A stretch of 64,000 nucleotides of DNA from Pleomorphomonas diazotrophica (GCF_002844595.1 NZ_PJNW01000004.1:1-64000), one strand, 5' to 3'; shown: positions 35,086 to 46,087, counted from the first letter of the stretch. Notes: generated by a model from the sequence alone, not told the origin. Numbers and translations: made by a program.

Positions 35086-35733
35086 GAGGCGGATCAGGGT
35101 TTCCATGAGGCCGACGGCGGCGGCGACGCCGTCGATGACCGGCAGGCCGTGCTGGGCTGACAGTTCGGCGGCAAGGTCGGCCATGCCGGCGCAGCCGAGC
35201 ACGATGGCGTCAGTGCCGTCCTCGGCGATGGCCGCCTCGATCTCCCGGGAGATCCTGTCGCAGGCGGCCGGATTGCGCTCCTCGAGGGCCAGTACCGGCA
35301 CGTCGGCGGCACGCACGCGGGCGCAGCGGCTTCCGAGGCCGTAGCGGGAGAGGTTGTGCTCGATCGGCCGGATGGACAGCGACAGCGTCGTCACCACCGA
35401 GAAGCGGTCGGCCACCAGCGTCGCCACGTGAAAAGCCGCCTCGCCGATGCCGACGACCGGCGCCTTGGCGACGGCGCGGGCGGCGTCGAGGCCGGTGTCG
35501 TCGAAGCAGGCGATGACGTGGCCGTCGGCGCCATCGGCATCGGCGACGCGGATGGCCTGGAGCAGACCGGGCAGGGCCAGCGCCTCGTCGTAGTAGCCCT
35601 CGATGGAGGCCGGGCCCATGGCCGATTGACCCTGGATGATCCTGGTGCCGGCGGCGGCCACCGCGCGGGCGGCGGCGGCGATCTTCTCGGTCATCGCCTC
35701 GGTGGTGTTGGGGTTGACCACGTGGATGCGCAT
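34999..35733 (-). CDS. Asp/Glu/hydantoin racemase family protein
   Basis: 244 aa. Hydantoin-racemase-like: MRIHVVNPNTTEAMTEKI, first catalytic Cys in IACFDDTGLDAAR (~76) and second in VLGCAGMADLA (~182), the two-base Cys pair of cofactor-independent racemases. Last gene of the ABC importer operon, 4 bases from the preceding permease stop, which suggests the transported compound is a hydantoin or amino-acid derivative; substrate unproven. The C-terminal ~28 residues are encoded in the island boundary repeat. Confidence 0.88.
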   Translation of the reverse strand: MRIHVVNPNTTEAMTEKIAAAARAVAAAGTRIIQGQSAMGPASIEGYYDEALALPGLLQAIRVADADGADGHVIACFDDTGLDAARAVAKAPVVGIGEAAFHVATLVADRFSVVTTLSLSIRPIEHNLSRYGLGSRCARVRAADVPVLALEERNPAACDRISREIEAAIAEDGTDAIVLGCAGMADLAAELSAQHGLPVIDGVAAAVGLMETLIRLGHRTSRLGAWRPSPPKPYAGLLAGFALG

Positions 35734-35737
35734 CGGC

Positions 35738-36640
35738 TCACACCATGCCCTGTCCGGCGTCCGAGCCTTGGGCTGCCTGCCGGCGCTGAAGGATGCGGAT
35801 CATCAGCACGGCCAGGAAGATGACCGTGAAGGAAACGACGGAGATCACCGTGCCGAGCGCGTAGATGTCGGGCTGGGTGACGGTGGTGGTGAGGCCCTGG
35901 AGATCGAGGGGCAGCGTGTTGACCGGGCCGATCGCCTGGCTGGAGCGGGCGAGCTCGTCCCAGCTCAGCGTGAAGCCGAACAGGCCGATGCCCACCACCG
36001 ACGGGGCGATGATCGGCAGCACCACGTGGCGGAAGGTCTGCCAGGGCGTGGCGCCGAGGTCGCGGGCCGCCTCCTCGAGGCGCGGGTCGAAGCGGTTGAA
36101 GATGGCGAACATGATGAGGAGGCCGAAGGGCAGCGTCCAGGTGAGGTGGGCGCCGAGGCCGGAGGTGTAGAGCCCCATGGCCGTTTCCCAGTTGTCGGCG
36201 ATGTCCTGCATGCCCCAACTGCCGAAGTGGTTGATGATGTAGTCGTCGAGCAGGCGGAACTCCAAGGCGATGCCGAGCGAGGTGATCAGCGACGGCACGA
36301 TCAGGCTGGCGATCGCCACGTAAAAGAGCAGCGCCTGGCCGGCGAAGCGGCGGCGGAAGGCCATGCCGGCGGAGACCGAGATCACCACCGTCAGCACCAT
36401 AACCGTCACGCCGAGGCCGAGCGAACGGCTGAAGGCGGTGCCGATGTCGATGATGCCGTTGCCCTGCCAGAGCTTGGCGAACCAGGTGAGCGACACGCCG
36501 TTCATCGGGAAGGTGAGGCCGCCCTGCGGCCCCTGGAAGGACAGGATGTAGATGGCGATCATCGGTCCGTAGAGGAACAGCACATAGAGGCCGAAGAAGA
36601 TGGCCAGGAACCAGAAGGCCTTGGAGCGCCCTTCGATCAT
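35738..36640 (-). CDS. ABC importer permease (PotC-like)
   Basis: 300 aa inner-membrane protein with six predicted TM helices. The permease coupling loop EEAARDLGATPWQTFRHVVLPIIAPS (EAA motif) is at ~195-220. It belongs to the spermidine/putrescine or Fe-type family. ATG 36640 lies 2 bases after the stop of the other permease. It forms the channel with PotB-like and is powered by the ATPase at 39212. Confidence 0.9.
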   Translation of the reverse strand: MIEGRSKAFWFLAIFFGLYVLFLYGPMIAIYILSFQGPQGGLTFPMNGVSLTWFAKLWQGNGIIDIGTAFSRSLGLGVTVMVLTVVISVSAGMAFRRRFAGQALLFYVAIASLIVPSLITSLGIALEFRLLDDYIINHFGSWGMQDIADNWETAMGLYTSGLGAHLTWTLPFGLLIMFAIFNRFDPRLEEAARDLGATPWQTFRHVVLPIIAPSVVGIGLFGFTLSWDELARSSQAIGPVNTLPLDLQGLTTTVTQPDIYALGTVISVVSFTVIFLAVLMIRILQRRQAAQGSDAGQGMV

Positions 36641-36642
36641 GG

Positions 36643-37530
36643 TCAGAGCTCCTTGCGGATGTCGACGAGCTTGGTCAGCGCGGCGATGATCAGGAAGGTG
36701 ACGCCGAGGAGGATCACCGCGTTGGCGGCGGCGGCCGGAAATTGCAGCGCGTCGAGCCGAGTCTGGATGATCTTGCCGGCCGAGGCGATCTGCTGGCCGC
36801 CCATCACGCCGACGGTGACGAAATCGCCCATGACGATGGTGATGACGAAGATCGAGCCGATGACGATGCCCGGCTTGCAGAGCGGCACGATGACGTTCCA
36901 CAGCGTCTGCCAGCCGGTGGCGCCGGCGTCATAGGCCGCCTCGATCAGCGAGCGGTCGATGCGGATCATCGAGTTGAAGATCGGCACCACCATGAAGAAG
37001 GTGAAGAGGTGGACGAGCGCCAGGATCACCGAGAACTGCGAATAGAGCAGCCAGTCGAGCGGCTCGTCGATGGCGCCTATGGCGAGAAGGAAGGAGTTGA
37101 CCAGCCCGTTGCGGCCGAGCAGCGGGATCCAGGCGATCATGCGGATGACGTTGGAGGTCCAGAAGGGGATGGTGCAGATCAGGCTCAGGATGATCTGCCA
37201 CTCCTTGGACTTCACCTCGAAGGCCAGGAAATAGGCGACGGTGAAGCCGATCACCAGCGTCGCCGCCCAGACGATGGCGCAGAATTTCAGGGTTTGCAGA
37301 TAGGTCCGGGCGATGGTGCAGAGGCCGGGCAGTTCGGCAAGGCAGCCCTCGAAGCTGTCGGTGTAGCCGCGCCCCGAGAGCACCGGCAGCATCTGGTAGT
37401 CGTTGTAGTCCCAGAAGCTGACGATGACGACGAACACCAGCGGCAGCACGAAGAAGGCGAGGAAGACCAGCGCCAGCGGGCCGGCTTGCAACCAAGCTAT
37501 GAAGGTGGAGCGGCCTGAGGTTTCCTGCAT
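36643..37530 (-). CDS. ABC importer permease (PotB-like)
   Basis: 295 aa. N-terminal TM (GPLALVFLAFFVLPLVFVVI), a periplasmic loop, then the membrane domain with EAA motif IEAAYDAGATGWQTLWNVIVPLCKPG. ATG 37530 is chosen as the start of MQETSGRST; the longer frame has no signals. Separated from the binding protein by 220 bases in which no gene is seen. Confidence 0.9.
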   Translation of the reverse strand: MQETSGRSTFIAWLQAGPLALVFLAFFVLPLVFVVIVSFWDYNDYQMLPVLSGRGYTDSFEGCLAELPGLCTIARTYLQTLKFCAIVWAATLVIGFTVAYFLAFEVKSKEWQIILSLICTIPFWTSNVIRMIAWIPLLGRNGLVNSFLLAIGAIDEPLDWLLYSQFSVILALVHLFTFFMVVPIFNSMIRIDRSLIEAAYDAGATGWQTLWNVIVPLCKPGIVIGSIFVITIVMGDFVTVGVMGGQQIASAGKIIQTRLDALQFPAAAANAVILLGVTFLIIAALTKLVDIRKEL

Positions 37531-37750
37531 GGGCGGCGGCTTTCGTCGGATGGACGGGGCTTGGGCGGCCCCTCCCCAAACGGGAAGGAGCCTAGCGAGG
37601 CTCGACCTGAGAGCCTGATCTGAAACTCGCTGGGGCGCGGCAGATGGCGACGAGCGCGAGAACCGGAGCGCAGCGGGCTCAAGGCCCGTGAGCACCGGAA
37701 GCGCAGCGTTCTACGCTAGATGCCCGGCCCAGTAGAGTTTCTGGTCAGGC

Positions 37751-39046
37751 TCAAGCGGCGATGAACTCGTTCCACTTCCTCACCATGTAGTCGTTCTCAT
37801 CCATGACGGAGTTCCAGCAGGCGACGTTGCCCATGCGGTCGTCGTAGGAGCCGCCGTCACGCACGGCGCCGGCCTTCTCCAGAAGCGAACCGTCGGGGGC
37901 GAGGATGTCCTTCTCGGCCGGCTTGCCTTCCATCCAGTAGGCCCACTCGTAGGGCTCCATGTTGGCCTTGGCGGTGGAGAGGACGGCCGAATAGTAGCCC
38001 TGGCGGTTGAGGTAGCCGCCGGCGAAGCCCGACAGGAACCAGTTGATGAACTCGTAGGCCCATTCCTGCTTGGCTCCCTTGACGCCCTTGGACATGCAGA
38101 AGCCCGAGGCCCAGGAGCGGTAGCCTTCCTTGAGCGGCTGGAAGGTGCAGGGGATGCCCATGGAGCGCACCTTGGTGACGGCCGGCGACCACATGGACTG
38201 GATGACCGTCTCGCCCGAGCTCATCAGGTTGACGCTCTCGTTGAAGTCCTTCCAGAAGGCGCGGAACTGGCCGGACTTCTTGGCTTCCGTCAGGATCTTC
38301 ATGGTCAGGTCGATCTCGTCGCGGGTCATGTTGCCCTTGTCGGGATACTTGTACTGGCCGGTCGCCTCGACCACCATGGCGGCGTCCATGATGCCGATCG
38401 AGGGGATGTTGAGGATCGACGCCTTGCCCTTGAACTCGGGGTTGAGCAGTTCGGCCCAGCTCGTGATCGGCCGCTTGATCAGGTCGGGGCGGATGCCCAG
38501 CGTGTCGGCGTTGTAGACGGTGGGGATGAGGGTGACCCACTCGGTGGGCGCCTTGGCGAAGACGTCGGAATCCGGGCCTTCGAGATAGAGCACCTTCCAC
38601 GGCGCCGTGCCCTGGTCGCCGATCTTCTTGCCGCTCGGCAGCTCGCCCTTGGTGAACACCGGGGTGATGTTGTCGAACTCCTTGATCTTCTTGGCGTCGA
38701 GCGGAAGGATGTTGTTGGAAGGCACCAGCTTCTTCAGGCTGAAATACTCGGTGTCGAGCACGTCGAAGCTGTTGGGTTGGGTCATCACGCGCTTGGTCAC
38801 GTCGTCGGTGGTGGCGGTGATGTACTGGATCTTGATGCCGGTGTCCTCGAAGCACTTCTTGGAGATGGCGTCACCCTCGTTGACGGCGGTGCCGAGGTAG
38901 CGCAGCACCTTCTCCTCCGACGCCTTGACATAGGGAAAGCCGGTGATGGCTCCCGCGCCGGCGGCGAGGCCGGCAACGCCGGCGGCTCCCTTGAGCAGCG
39001 ACCGGCGGCTGAGGCCGGCGGAAAGCGTGGTCGTGGTCTCGGTCAT
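37751..39046 (-). CDS. ABC importer solute-binding protein (Tat-exported)
   Basis: 431 aa. Tat signal with SRRSLLKGAAGVAGLAAGAGA at ~13-33. The mature part is a PotD-like periplasmic binding fold (FDVLDTEYFSLKKL, WAYEFINWFLS). Captures a polyamine- or opine-like ligand for the permeases; the ligand is not predictable. Second gene of the operon, 165 bases after the ATPase stop. Confidence 0.9.
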   Translation of the reverse strand: MTETTTTLSAGLSRRSLLKGAAGVAGLAAGAGAITGFPYVKASEEKVLRYLGTAVNEGDAISKKCFEDTGIKIQYITATTDDVTKRVMTQPNSFDVLDTEYFSLKKLVPSNNILPLDAKKIKEFDNITPVFTKGELPSGKKIGDQGTAPWKVLYLEGPDSDVFAKAPTEWVTLIPTVYNADTLGIRPDLIKRPITSWAELLNPEFKGKASILNIPSIGIMDAAMVVEATGQYKYPDKGNMTRDEIDLTMKILTEAKKSGQFRAFWKDFNESVNLMSSGETVIQSMWSPAVTKVRSMGIPCTFQPLKEGYRSWASGFCMSKGVKGAKQEWAYEFINWFLSGFAGGYLNRQGYYSAVLSTAKANMEPYEWAYWMEGKPAEKDILAPDGSLLEKAGAVRDGGSYDDRMGNVACWNSVMDENDYMVRKWNEFIAA

Positions 39047-39211
39047 GGTTTCATTCTCCCCTCTGGGCCGCCTCTCATGAGGTCGGCGATGGCGGCTATT
39101 CCAGCGGCCAATCCCTGAGCCGCCGAGACGCCTGATCCCTGGTCCGCAAGCCGCTGGTGCATCCGCGAAAGCAGGGAATTTCCGCCGGACGGCAGATGCC
39201 GCCCGGTCGTG

Positions 39212-40195
39212 TCATTCAAGGACGTGCGCCTCGGCGCCGTCCCAGGTGGCGGTGACGCCGTCGCCGACGGCGACCGGCCGAGCGTCGAAAGCCGCTTCGC
39301 CGAGGTGGGCGATCAGCTCCTCGCCGGCTTCGGACTTGACGACGACCTGCACGAAGGTGCCCTGGTACTCGACGTCGGTGACGGTGCCGGCGATGCCTGG
39401 CCCGCTCTCAGCGGGACGCAAGGCCAGCTTGTCGGCGCGCACGGCGATGGCGCCGCTGCTCGTATCGATGACGTTGTGGCCGCCGATGAAGCGGGCGACG
39501 AAGGCGGTGCGCGGCCGGTTGAACACCTCGCGCGGGCTGCCCATCTGCTCGATCCGGCCGCCGTTCATCAGCACAACAAGGTCGGCCAGCGCCATGGCCT
39601 CCTCCTGGCCGTGGGTCACATGGATGAAGGTGATGCCGAGCTCGCGTTGCAGGCGCTTCAGCTCGGCGCGCATCTTGATGCGCAGGAAGGGGTCGAGCGC
39701 CGACAGCGGCTCGTCGAGCAGCAGGATCTGCGGTTCGGTGATGAGGGCGCGGGCGAGCGCCACGCGCTGCTGCTGGCCGCCGGAGAGCTGGGTCGGCAGG
39801 CGGCCGGCATAGGGCGTCATGGCGACGAGGTCGAGCAGCTCGGAGGCACGGCGGCGGCGCGTCGCCTTGTCGACGCCGCGCATCTTCAGCGCAAAGGCGA
39901 CGTTGTCGATGACGGTGAGGTGGGGAAACAGGGCGTAGGACTGGAACATCATGGCCGTGCCGCGCCGGGCCGGCGGCAGGTCGGTGACGTTCTGGTTGCC
40001 GAGGATGATGTCGCCCTCACTCGCCGCCTCGTGGCCGGCGATCATGCGCAGCGTCGATGACTTGCCGCAGCCCGACGGCCCCAGCAGGCAGCAGTAGGTG
40101 CCGGCGGCGATGCGCAGGTCGATGGCGTCCACGGCGGTGGTCGCGCCGTAGCGCTTGGAAAGCGCCACCAGTTCGAGCGCGGCTGGATTCGGCAT
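39212..40195 (-). CDS. ABC importer ATPase (PotA-like)
   Basis: 327 aa. Walker A GPSGCGKSS at ~39-47, Q-loop MMFQSYALFPH, signature [15 protein letters not shown], Walker B ILLLDEPLSALD, then a C-terminal OB/TOBE-type domain. GGGGG lies before ATG 40195; an earlier ATG at 40240 is less likely. First gene of the operon ATPase - binding protein - two permeases - racemase, divergent from the GntR gene. Confidence 0.92.
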   Translation of the reverse strand: MPNPAALELVALSKRYGATTAVDAIDLRIAAGTYCCLLGPSGCGKSSTLRMIAGHEAASEGDIILGNQNVTDLPPARRGTAMMFQSYALFPHLTVIDNVAFALKMRGVDKATRRRRASELLDLVAMTPYAGRLPTQLSGGQQQRVALARALITEPQILLLDEPLSALDPFLRIKMRAELKRLQRELGITFIHVTHGQEEAMALADLVVLMNGGRIEQMGSPREVFNRPRTAFVARFIGGHNVIDTSSGAIAVRADKLALRPAESGPGIAGTVTDVEYQGTFVQVVVKSEAGEELIAHLGEAAFDARPVAVGDGVTATWDGAEAHVLE

Positions 40196-40492
40196 CTGAC
40201 CCCCTGGTCTGCTCGGCGAGCGGTGTTTACGATTTCGCAAGAGCTGTGCCAGAGGGATTTGCGAGAGAGGTGGAGGGAAAATCCTTTCCGATCAGATGCT
40301 TGTCTTACTCGCCGGCTCATACGTAGTTTGACTAGAATTTGATCACATTCGTAAACTTCGCCCGATTTTCCGGCATATTGAATACATAAACGAAGTGATC
40401 GTATACAAAAATTCCCTTTGAGGGATGCAATATCAGTCGCTACGATGGGTGCATTCCTGCCGCGCCGCGGCGGTGTCCAAACGACAGGGATC
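40196..40492. promoter_or_regulatory. Divergent control region of importer operon and GntR gene
   Basis: AT-rich gap between divergent starts. GATCACATTCGT (40341-40352) and ACGAAGTGATC (40390-40400) form an imperfect inverted repeat ~50 bases apart, with a GTATAC next to the second arm. This is a plausible operator pair for the adjacent GntR protein. No assured -35/-10. Confidence 0.35.
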
Positions 40493-41188
40493 ATGGCGAC
40501 AGACACGTCCTCGACCGGCGCGCCCGACCGCGTCTCGCGCATCCGCAACGGCCTGCTGCTGGCGATCCTGGAGCATCGCCTGCTGCCGGGCACCAAGCTC
40601 GGCGAGGACGAGATCGGCCAGATCTACGACGCCTCGCGCACGCTGGTACGGGCGGCATTGCAGCAGCTCGCCCATGAGGGCATCGTCGAGATCGAGAAGA
40701 ACCGGGGCGCCTTCGTTGCCAGCCCGTCGCCGCGCGAGGCGCGCGAAACCTTCGAGGCGCGCTGCCTGATCGAGGGCGCGATCGTCGAGCGGGCGGTCAA
40801 GGCGCGGTCGGAGACCTGGCGGGTTCGGCTCGACGATCAGCTCGCAGCGGAGGCCGATGCCGAGGCGCGCGGCGACCACAGGGCGGCCATCCGCCTATCG
40901 GGTGAATATCACCTCCTGGTGGCCGAAATGGCCGACCACGAGCTCTACTACAGCCTGCTGCGCGAACTGGTGGCCCGCACGTCGCTGACCATCCTGCTCT
41001 ATCGCCGCCACCGCGTTCACTTCTGTGGCGTCGATCATCACCGCCTGATCACCGACGCCATCGTCAGCGGCGATGCCGTGCGCGCCAAGGCGCTGATGAT
41101 CGATCACCTCAAGGAAATCGAGGCCGAACTCGACCTCACGGAAACAGAGGAAAGCAGCGCCTCGCTGGCGGACATATTGCAAGGATAG
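40493..41188 (+). CDS. GntR-family (FCD) transcriptional regulator
   Basis: 231 aa. Winged HTH at ~15-80 (GTKLGEDEIGQIYDASRTLVRAALQQLAHEGIVEIEKNRGAFV), followed by an FCD all-helical ligand domain with conserved Asp/His (RCLIEGAIVERAV, SGEYHLLVAEMA, DHHRLITDAI). Divergent from the ABC/racemase operon and probably its regulator. ATG 40493 (GGGA upstream) is chosen over one 16 codons earlier. Confidence 0.9.
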   Translation: MATDTSSTGAPDRVSRIRNGLLLAILEHRLLPGTKLGEDEIGQIYDASRTLVRAALQQLAHEGIVEIEKNRGAFVASPSPREARETFEARCLIEGAIVERAVKARSETWRVRLDDQLAAEADAEARGDHRAAIRLSGEYHLLVAEMADHELYYSLLRELVARTSLTILLYRRHRVHFCGVDHHRLITDAIVSGDAVRAKALMIDHLKEIEAELDLTETEESSASLADILQG

Positions 41189-41220
41189 GGGGTGGCCCGA
41201 AAAGTTTCGGGCGGAGCCCG

Positions 41221-41604
41221 TTATCCGGCCTTGCGTGCCTTGCGGGCGGCGTAGCGACGATCGCGCTCGGCCTTGCGGGCGGCTTCGTCTTCAAAGACGC
41301 GGGCGATGCGGGCCTTGTTGGCGGCTTCGCGCTCTTCGGCTTCGGCACGCGCGGCAGCGGCAATGGCGGCCTCCCGCTCGGCCGCCTCGGCGGCGATGCG
41401 AGTCTGTTCCTCGAGCTTCAGCCGCTCGCGCTCGGCGCGGCGCGCGTCCCGGGCCTCGGCGATCGCCATGCGCTCGGCCTGCCTGGCTTCGCGGTTCGGC
41501 GCGGCAGCGGCGATGGCGGCGCGATAGGCCTCAAGCTGGGCCGCCTTGGCGTCCTTGGCGTTGCCGCGGCGGTCGTTCAGGTCTTTGTTCTTGATAGCTT
41601 TCAA
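41221..41604 (-). CDS. DUF6481-family small charged protein
   Basis: 127 aa, almost entirely a charged Ala/Glu/Arg helix (KDLNDRRGNAKDAKAAQLEAY, then EARQAERMAIAEARDARRAE), probably a long coiled coil. Matches DUF6481, found in Rhizobiales near cold-shock genes. Function unknown; RNA binding is a guess from charge. An intergenic repeat element lies between its start and the next gene. Confidence 0.8.
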   Translation of the reverse strand: MKAIKNKDLNDRRGNAKDAKAAQLEAYRAAIAAAAPNREARQAERMAIAEARDARRAERERLKLEEQTRIAAEAAEREAAIAAAARAEAEEREAANKARIARVFEDEAARKAERDRRYAARKARKAG

Positions 41605-41626
41605 ATCTCTCGTCCTGTTTTCAGTT

Positions 41627-41726
41627 GGAGCTTTTCCGCTGAACTCAGGTTCACCTGAAAAGCTCCGTCTTCTTATTCAGATGCAACTCCGGACGCAAAA
41701 CCGGTTCCCACTTTTGCTGGAGTTGC
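41627..41726. repeat. Two-hairpin intergenic repeat element, copy 2 (best preserved)
   Basis: First arm pair GGAGCTTTTC (41627-41636)/GAAAAGCTCC (41657-41666); second pair GCAACTCC (41683-41690)/GGAGTTGC (41719-41726), the latter enclosing CAAAACCGGTTCCC. Both pairs are perfect. Related copies: 22284-22330, 59852-59940 and 62684-62727. Repeats with this core are, as I recall, common in Rhizobiales genomes. Confidence 0.75.
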
Positions 41727-41738
41727 CTTAGGTTGCGG

Positions 41739-41963
41739 TCAGGATCTGCCGGGCCGCTTCTGCGCCGGCTTTATGGCCAAGGCGAGGCTGTCCGCAGCTT
41801 CCTTGGCGAGGCGGGCCTCGCGCAGCCGAGCGGTCTTTTCGGTGCGGGCGGCGGTGATCGCGTCGATTTCCTCGAAGGCCTGCCCGCGGGCGAAGAACTG
41901 CGACTGGGTCTTGCCGAAGGCGATTTCGGCTTGCTGGCGCGACTTGCTGTGTTGCTCGGACAA
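41739..41963 (-). CDS. Small hypothetical protein (TTG start)
   Basis: 74 aa helical charged protein (SEQHSKSRQQAEIAFGKTQ, then FFARGQAFEEIDAITAARTE). The coding start is TTG at 41963 with GGAG 7 bases upstream; a longer frame would run backwards through the cspA terminator. Lies between cspA and the DUF6481 gene on the same strand, a grouping I recall from other Rhizobiales. Function unknown. Confidence 0.65.
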   Translation of the reverse strand: MSEQHSKSRQQAEIAFGKTQSQFFARGQAFEEIDAITAARTEKTARLREARLAKEAADSLALAIKPAQKRPGRS

Positions 41964-41982
41964 TGGAAATCTCCGTGCCAAT

Positions 41983-42010
41983 AAAAAAGGCCAGGCAATG
42001 CTGCCTGACC
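41983..42010 (-). terminator. Rho-independent terminator of cspA
   Basis: On the minus strand GGTCAGGCA-GCAT-TGCCTGGCC is followed by TTTTTT. A 9-bp stem with one G-U pair, about 60 bases past the cspA stop and 20 bases before the TTG-start gene. Confidence 0.85.
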
Positions 42011-42069
42011 TCGTTGGTGCCCACTCTCGCAATGCCAGTACATCCGTGGTCAAGGGAGAGCAGATCCCG

Positions 42070-42279
42070 TCAGGCAGCCTGCAGATTGCCGGCCGACTGC
42101 TTGCCCGAACGCTTGTCGGTTTCCAGCTCGTAGCTGACCTTCTGGCCTTCGACCAGTTCGCGCATGCCGGAGCGCTCGACGGCCGAGATGTGGACGAAGG
42201 CGTCCGGGCCGCCGTTATCCGGCTGAATGAAACCGAAGCCCTTGGTGGAGTTGAACCATTTTACGGTGCCAGTGGTCAT
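42070..42279 (-). CDS. cspA: Cold-shock protein
   Basis: 69 aa, full-length cold-shock domain with RNP1 KGFGFI and RNP2 VFVHIS-type (AFVHISAVE). Binds single-stranded RNA/DNA as an RNA chaperone. Start [10 protein letters not shown] is the family start; the open frame upstream is leader. It has a long 5' leader, as usual for cold-inducible members, and its own terminator. Confidence 0.95.
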   Translation of the reverse strand: MTTGTVKWFNSTKGFGFIQPDNGGPDAFVHISAVERSGMRELVEGQKVSYELETDKRSGKQSAGNLQAA

Positions 42280-42666
42280 GATGAACCCTTTCCTAGCATG
42301 AATGAAGATCGCGGCGCAGAAACGCCGCGTGTGGTGATAACGATGCTTTAAAGGGAGGGTTCGTTCAAAACGCGATGCCAACCGCGTCGTAAGCAAAGCT
42401 CGGCAAGAAAAGATCGATGGGCGTCAGATAGGGATTTTCTCTGAGGTAGTCAACCTTTGTTTTGAGAAATCAGAGAATTCTCTCTTGGATTTGTTCATCG
42501 CAGCCGCCAAATCTTGATTAATTCGGGGCTCATCGTTGTCTTGCGCCGCGAGTTCACGGTGCGTCGCCTCGGCCGTGGCCGTCCGCATTTTTGCTTTCCC
42601 TTCGGCGGGCGGATGCTCTAGAACACCGGCCAAACGCAAACCCGCCCACCGGAAGGTCGATACGCC

Positions 42667-44322
<1,656 letters not shown>

Positions 44323-44330
44323 TGCGACCA

Positions 44331-44360
44331 CGGGCCGCCGGCGATGTCGGCGGCCCGTTT
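44331..44360 (+). terminator. Terminator of ettA
   Basis: Perfect 10-bp stem CGGGCCGCCG/CGGCGGCCCG with a 7-base loop and TTT tail, 8 bases after the stop. Confidence 0.8.
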
Positions 44361-44395
44361 CTCAGGTTGCAACGAGTGCCGACATCCCTGGTCTC

Positions 44396-44563
44396 GTGAC
44401 CGAAGCGCCCAATCTCGATATCCTGAGAGAACGCATACTGGCCGTCGTTCCAGAGCTTCTGGAAGACAACGCGCATCTTTTGAGCGGCGATCAGCTTTCG
44501 AGCGGCGTCCTGAACATGTGCGCTCTTTCCGAGCTCAAGCTGGACGGAAGGCACGCCGCGTAA
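44396..44563 (+). CDS. Possible small ORF (55 aa)
   Basis: GTG-started frame coding VTEAPNLDILRERILAVVPE and ending ELKLDGRHAA-stop; it forms a plausible amphipathic helix with codon bias like real genes. No ribosome site is seen and an opposite-strand frame exists over the same bases. Convergent with the LysR gene. Unknown function. Confidence 0.3.
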   Translation: MTEAPNLDILRERILAVVPELLEDNAHLLSGDQLSSGVLNMCALSELKLDGRHAA

Positions 44564-44584
44564 GAGAGCGTGGTCGCGCTCCAG

Positions 44585-45484
44585 CTAGCGATCCTTTTGC
44601 CGTTCTTTGACAAGATTGATGAAGGCCTGCAATCCCGGCGGGACATGGCGGTGTCCAGGGTAGTAAAGCCGCAAGCCGGGTATGAAAGGGCTCCAGTCCT
44701 CCAGCAGGATGACCAGTCTGCCTTCTTTCAAAAGGTCCAGCGCCGCTGACTCCGGCACATAGGCGATTCCAAGGCCCTTTACAGCTGCGTCGACCATGAA
44801 CTGTATGCTGTTAAGCGTGAGTGCGCCGGGAGCATCGATGACGATTCGCTGGCCCTTCCGCTCGAACTCCCAGCGATACGGTTTGCCGCTCGGAAGCCTG
44901 TGTCGGATGCAGCTGTGCTCCTTGAGATCGTCGGGAGAGGACGGCGGCTCTCGATTTTCGAGATAAGCGGGCGCGGCGACCGCAACGAACCGAACATCAG
45001 GCCCGAGAGAAATGGCGATCATATCCTGGGGCACCGCTTCGGCGAGCCGTACGCCCGCATCAAACCCCTCCTCGACGATGTCGACGAGCCGTCCCTCCGC
45101 GACGAGATCGACCGCCATTCGTGGGTAACGGCTGAGGAACCGGGGAACAATTGTCTCCAACAACAAGCCAATGGCCGCTTCGTTGCCGTTAATTCGAAGC
45201 GTGCCAGCCGGTTGTCCGTCATGTTCGCCAACGGCATCCAGCGCTTCATCCAGCTCGTGCAGCACAGGCACCAAGCGCCTAAGCAAACGCTCGCCAGCTT
45301 CGGTGGGCGAAACGCTTCGGGTCGTGCGGTGAAGAACCCGAACGCCAAGATCGGTTTCGAGGGAGCGCATCGCGTGGCTGAGCGACGAGCGCGACACACC
45401 GAGCATTTCGGCGGCGCGCCGGAAGCTCCGATACTGGGCGATGGCACAAAATGCCGCGAGGTCGGACAGCGTAGGTCTCGCCAT
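44585..45484 (-). CDS. LysR-family transcriptional regulator
   Basis: 299 aa. HTH at 1-62 ([37 protein letters not shown]), effector domain with [15 protein letters not shown]. Divergent from the SnoaL-like gene at 45641 with ~155 bases between, which it likely controls. Confidence 0.92.
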   Translation of the reverse strand: MARPTLSDLAAFCAIAQYRSFRRAAEMLGVSRSSLSHAMRSLETDLGVRVLHRTTRSVSPTEAGERLLRRLVPVLHELDEALDAVGEHDGQPAGTLRINGNEAAIGLLLETIVPRFLSRYPRMAVDLVAEGRLVDIVEEGFDAGVRLAEAVPQDMIAISLGPDVRFVAVAAPAYLENREPPSSPDDLKEHSCIRHRLPSGKPYRWEFERKGQRIVIDAPGALTLNSIQFMVDAAVKGLGIAYVPESAALDLLKEGRLVILLEDWSPFIPGLRLYYPGHRHVPPGLQAFINLVKERQKDR

Positions 45485-45640
45485 TGGTGAAGAACTCTCA
45501 CGACATCATGCAGATTGGTCTGACTAGTGCAACGGTTCTAACCTGACTAGCTTCCATCAGGCAATCGATCTGGAGGTCCACGAACGTGACAGCGCGTTCG
45601 TCGACGATCTCCCTGGCCCCACTCCAAAAAGGAACATTCA

Positions 45641-46087
45641 ATGCCTGCCAAACTATCGCGCGAAGAACTGGTCACCCGCGTCATTGCAGCCGGCGAAGCC
45701 GAAATCCGCGGTGCCTCGCCCGAGGAGATAGCGAGCTATTTCGATCCGGCGAGGTTTCGCTTTCACGGTCCGGATGGCTTTGAAAGTGACTACGGGGGGC
45801 TCCAGGATTATTTCGCCGCGCTTCGGGCGGCGTTCGATGATCTCTCGATCCGTCGAGGAATTGTCATTGTCGAGGGCAATGAGGTGGCCTGTCAGACCTG
45901 GATCGAGGGTCGCTTCGTCCGAGAGTTTGCAATGTCTCCCATCGGTCCAGTCCAGCCGAATAACGAGACGGTCACGTGGGACATGATCAACATATTCCGC
46001 GTCGATGACGAGGGCCGCCTGATCGAGGAGTTTGTGCGCACCGACAACCGCAGCCTGCTTCGGCAACTCGGCGCGGAAGGGCGATAG
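45641..46087 (+). CDS. SnoaL-like / NTF2-fold protein
   Basis: 148 aa. Cone-like fold pattern: FDPARFRFHGPDGFESDYGG, LQDYFAALRAAFDDL, TWDMINIFRVDDEGRLIEEF. Related to SnoaL-type polyketide cyclases and ester-cyclase-like proteins, whose members vary from enzymes to ligand binders. No SnoaL-pathway genes nearby. Probably regulated by the divergent LysR. Confidence 0.8.
   Translation: MPAKLSREELVTRVIAAGEAEIRGASPEEIASYFDPARFRFHGPDGFESDYGGLQDYFAALRAAFDDLSIRRGIVIVEGNEVACQTWIEGRFVREFAMSPIGPVQPNNETVTWDMINIFRVDDEGRLIEEFVRTDNRSLLRQLGAEGR

Noticed and set aside
35636-36934. 432-codon plus-strand frame over the permease genes
   Set aside because: Antisense to two clear ABC permeases; no family resemblance.
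37531-37750. Possible gene or terminator between binding protein and permease
   Set aside because: Only weak, widely spaced inverted repeats; no ribosome site or T-tract.
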